The notes beneath the pieces were generated by a model. The model saw only the letters and a list, made by a program, of their open reading frames with translations. It was not told the origin of the DNA and ran no database searches. A stretch of 35,990 nt of DNA from Raineya orbicola (GTDB lineage: Bacteria; Bacteroidota; Bacteroidia; Cytophagales; Thermonemataceae). Made by a program: the position numbers and the translations under genes. Positions 35,245-35,990 of the stretch are shown piece by piece. The first letter of the stretch is position 1. Each line of letters begins with the position of its first letter. The stretch is from positions 1-35,990 of the forward strand of contig NZ_NKXO01000034.1 in NCBI RefSeq assembly GCF_002843425.1, in the 5' to 3' direction.

Positions 35245-35781
35245 ATGGAAACTACGCTTTTAATTTACCCCGACCCTATCAGTGTGGAGCGTATCTCCTA
35301 TCTGATAAACCAAAAAGGCATAGACCCCGTTATTGCCGCTATTGACCTTGAAATGGTAAAAATGAAACTCCAAGAGCCTAACGAAGGCGAAGGTTGGACA
35401 GCCGAGCAGTGCGATACTGCTGAAATTGAATACAAACGCTACTTGCATCTATGTAAAAAGTATGGAAAAGGAATAGTACCTAATGGAATTATGGATATTT
35501 TTTGGCATTATCACATTCTTGATACAAGGGCTTATCATAAAGATTGCGAGGCAGTTTTCGGGTACTATTTACATCATTTCCCTTACTTTGGTATGAGAGG
35601 TGAGCAAGATGCTCAAAATCTTAAAAATGCTTTCTACAAAACCAAGCAACTATACTTGGAAACTTTTGGTGAAAATATGCTAAGAGAGAACTTAAATATT
35701 TTTGATGATGATGACGACGATGAAAGTGATTGCTGGCACGACTGCGAAAATAGATGTTGGCACGCTTGTTCTGATGAGTAA
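35245..35781 (+). CDS. GRDP-like protein with an acidic run and a Cys/Trp/His tail
   Basis: 178 residues from the ATG at 35245-35247, preferred over a TTG nine codons upstream. The main part (about 30-145) has the glycine-rich-domain-protein-like (DUF1399) pattern: PNGIMDIFWHYHILDT, then AYHKDCEAVFGYYLHHFPYFG, with conserved Trp, His, Cys and Pro. The C-terminus is unusual: DDDDDD at 154-159, then two CWHxC units (C163-C167 and C171-C175) separated by ENR, ending SDE. Cys, His and acidic side chains suggest a metal-binding tail or a modifiable core peptide. It follows the dioxygenase by 39 bases and is followed by a terminator hairpin. Confidence 0.75.
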   Translation: METTLLIYPDPISVERISYLINQKGIDPVIAAIDLEMVKMKLQEPNEGEGWTAEQCDTAEIEYKRYLHLCKKYGKGIVPNGIMDIFWHYHILDTRAYHKDCEAVFGYYLHHFPYFGMRGEQDAQNLKNAFYKTKQLYLETFGENMLRENLNIFDDDDDDESDCWHDCENRCWHACSDE

Positions 35782-35783
35782 TT

Positions 35784-35819
35784 AAAACTGCTCCCTCTCT
35801 AAAAAAGAGGGGGAGTTTT
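35784..35819 (+). terminator. terminator after the GRDP-like gene
   Basis: An imperfect stem, AAAACTGCTCCCTCT pairing with AGAGGGGGAGTTTT with a small bulge around an A-rich loop, starts 3 bases after the stop. Confidence 0.6.
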
Positions 35820-35887
35820 ACTACAAGGTATAAAGTAAAAAATCAAGCAAATATCCTCAAATTATCCACCTAAAAACTGCAAAAATT

Positions 35888-35990
35888 ATGAAAAAACAAT
35901 CTAATCATCAAGCTGACATCAAAAATCCTAACAAGGGTACAAAAGGCACAAACATTACCTACGATAAAAATCAAGGCAATCGTGGCAAAC
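35888..35990 (+). CDS. small Asn/Gly/Lys-rich conserved-looking protein, cut by the window end
   Basis: The ATG at 35888-35890 opens a frame that runs off the window with 34 codons visible. Composition is very hydrophilic: NHQADIKNPNKGTKGTN, then TYDKNQGNRGK. Short peptides of this pattern (HQADIKN.N.GT.GTN..YD...GNRGK) are, as far as I recall, common annotated hypotheticals in bacteria, with a total length of about 40-50 residues. The function is unknown and no domain can be named. It is preceded by an AT-rich leader without a clear -7 box. Confidence 0.55.
   Translation, partial: MKKQSNHQADIKNPNKGTKGTNITYDKNQGNRGK

Overview
The window looks like the chromosome of a member of the Bacteroidota, most likely a Cytophagales-type gliding or aquatic lineage. 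The signs are AT-rich DNA, TAnnTTTG-type -7 promoter elements, TonB-dependent receptors of the Bacteroidota style, short lipoproteins with a late Cys, a carotenoid hydroxylase, and Bacteroidota-like grpE-dnaJ and WecA/sugar-transferase genes. This placement is inferred from gene content; no rRNA is present.

From about 400 to 32,300 almost every gene lies on the minus strand. In order: a damaged small lipoprotein gene next to a possible transposase end (1-404); grpE-dnaJ (593-2388); a membrane-anchored peptidoglycan-binding-like protein; a plus-strand 16-residue micro-ORF behind a strong promoter (3208-3318); a uvrA-aspS-hemL-Rid run (3322-9670) with an ATGA overlap between aspS and hemL; a GT-C type membrane glycosyltransferase; tRNA-Asn on the plus strand (11612-11685); a surface-polysaccharide initiation block with a LEA-like lipoprotein, a WecA/TagO-like enzyme and a WbaP/WcaJ-like enzyme (11786-14929); another lipoprotein; an SDR-like protein; a MltD-like LysM transglycosylase; and a three-gene unit of two TonB-dependent receptors plus a TPR/coiled-coil/SpoIIE-type phosphatase (18678-26004).

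Next comes a compact operon ispH - H-NOX - crtZ (26250-28126). It places a haem nitric-oxide sensor between an oxygen- and NO-sensitive Fe-S enzyme of isoprenoid synthesis and a carotenoid hydroxylase. It is followed by an ABC-F ATPase and a 724-residue protein with a C-terminal NTF2-like domain.

At 32,436 the strand switches. The plus-strand block to the window end carries a small HTH-like protein, a DUF4258-like protein, a cobalamin-type radical SAM enzyme, a small Fe(II)/2-oxoglutarate dioxygenase, and a GRDP-like protein ending in an acidic run and a Cys/Trp/His tail with two CWHxC units. Two peptide-modifying enzyme classes beside a protein with a short Cys-rich tail make this the best candidate for an undescribed (possibly RiPP-like or metal-binding) system. 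The window ends inside a small Asn/Gly/Lys-rich conserved-looking protein. All positions were read by eye and no similarity search was run.
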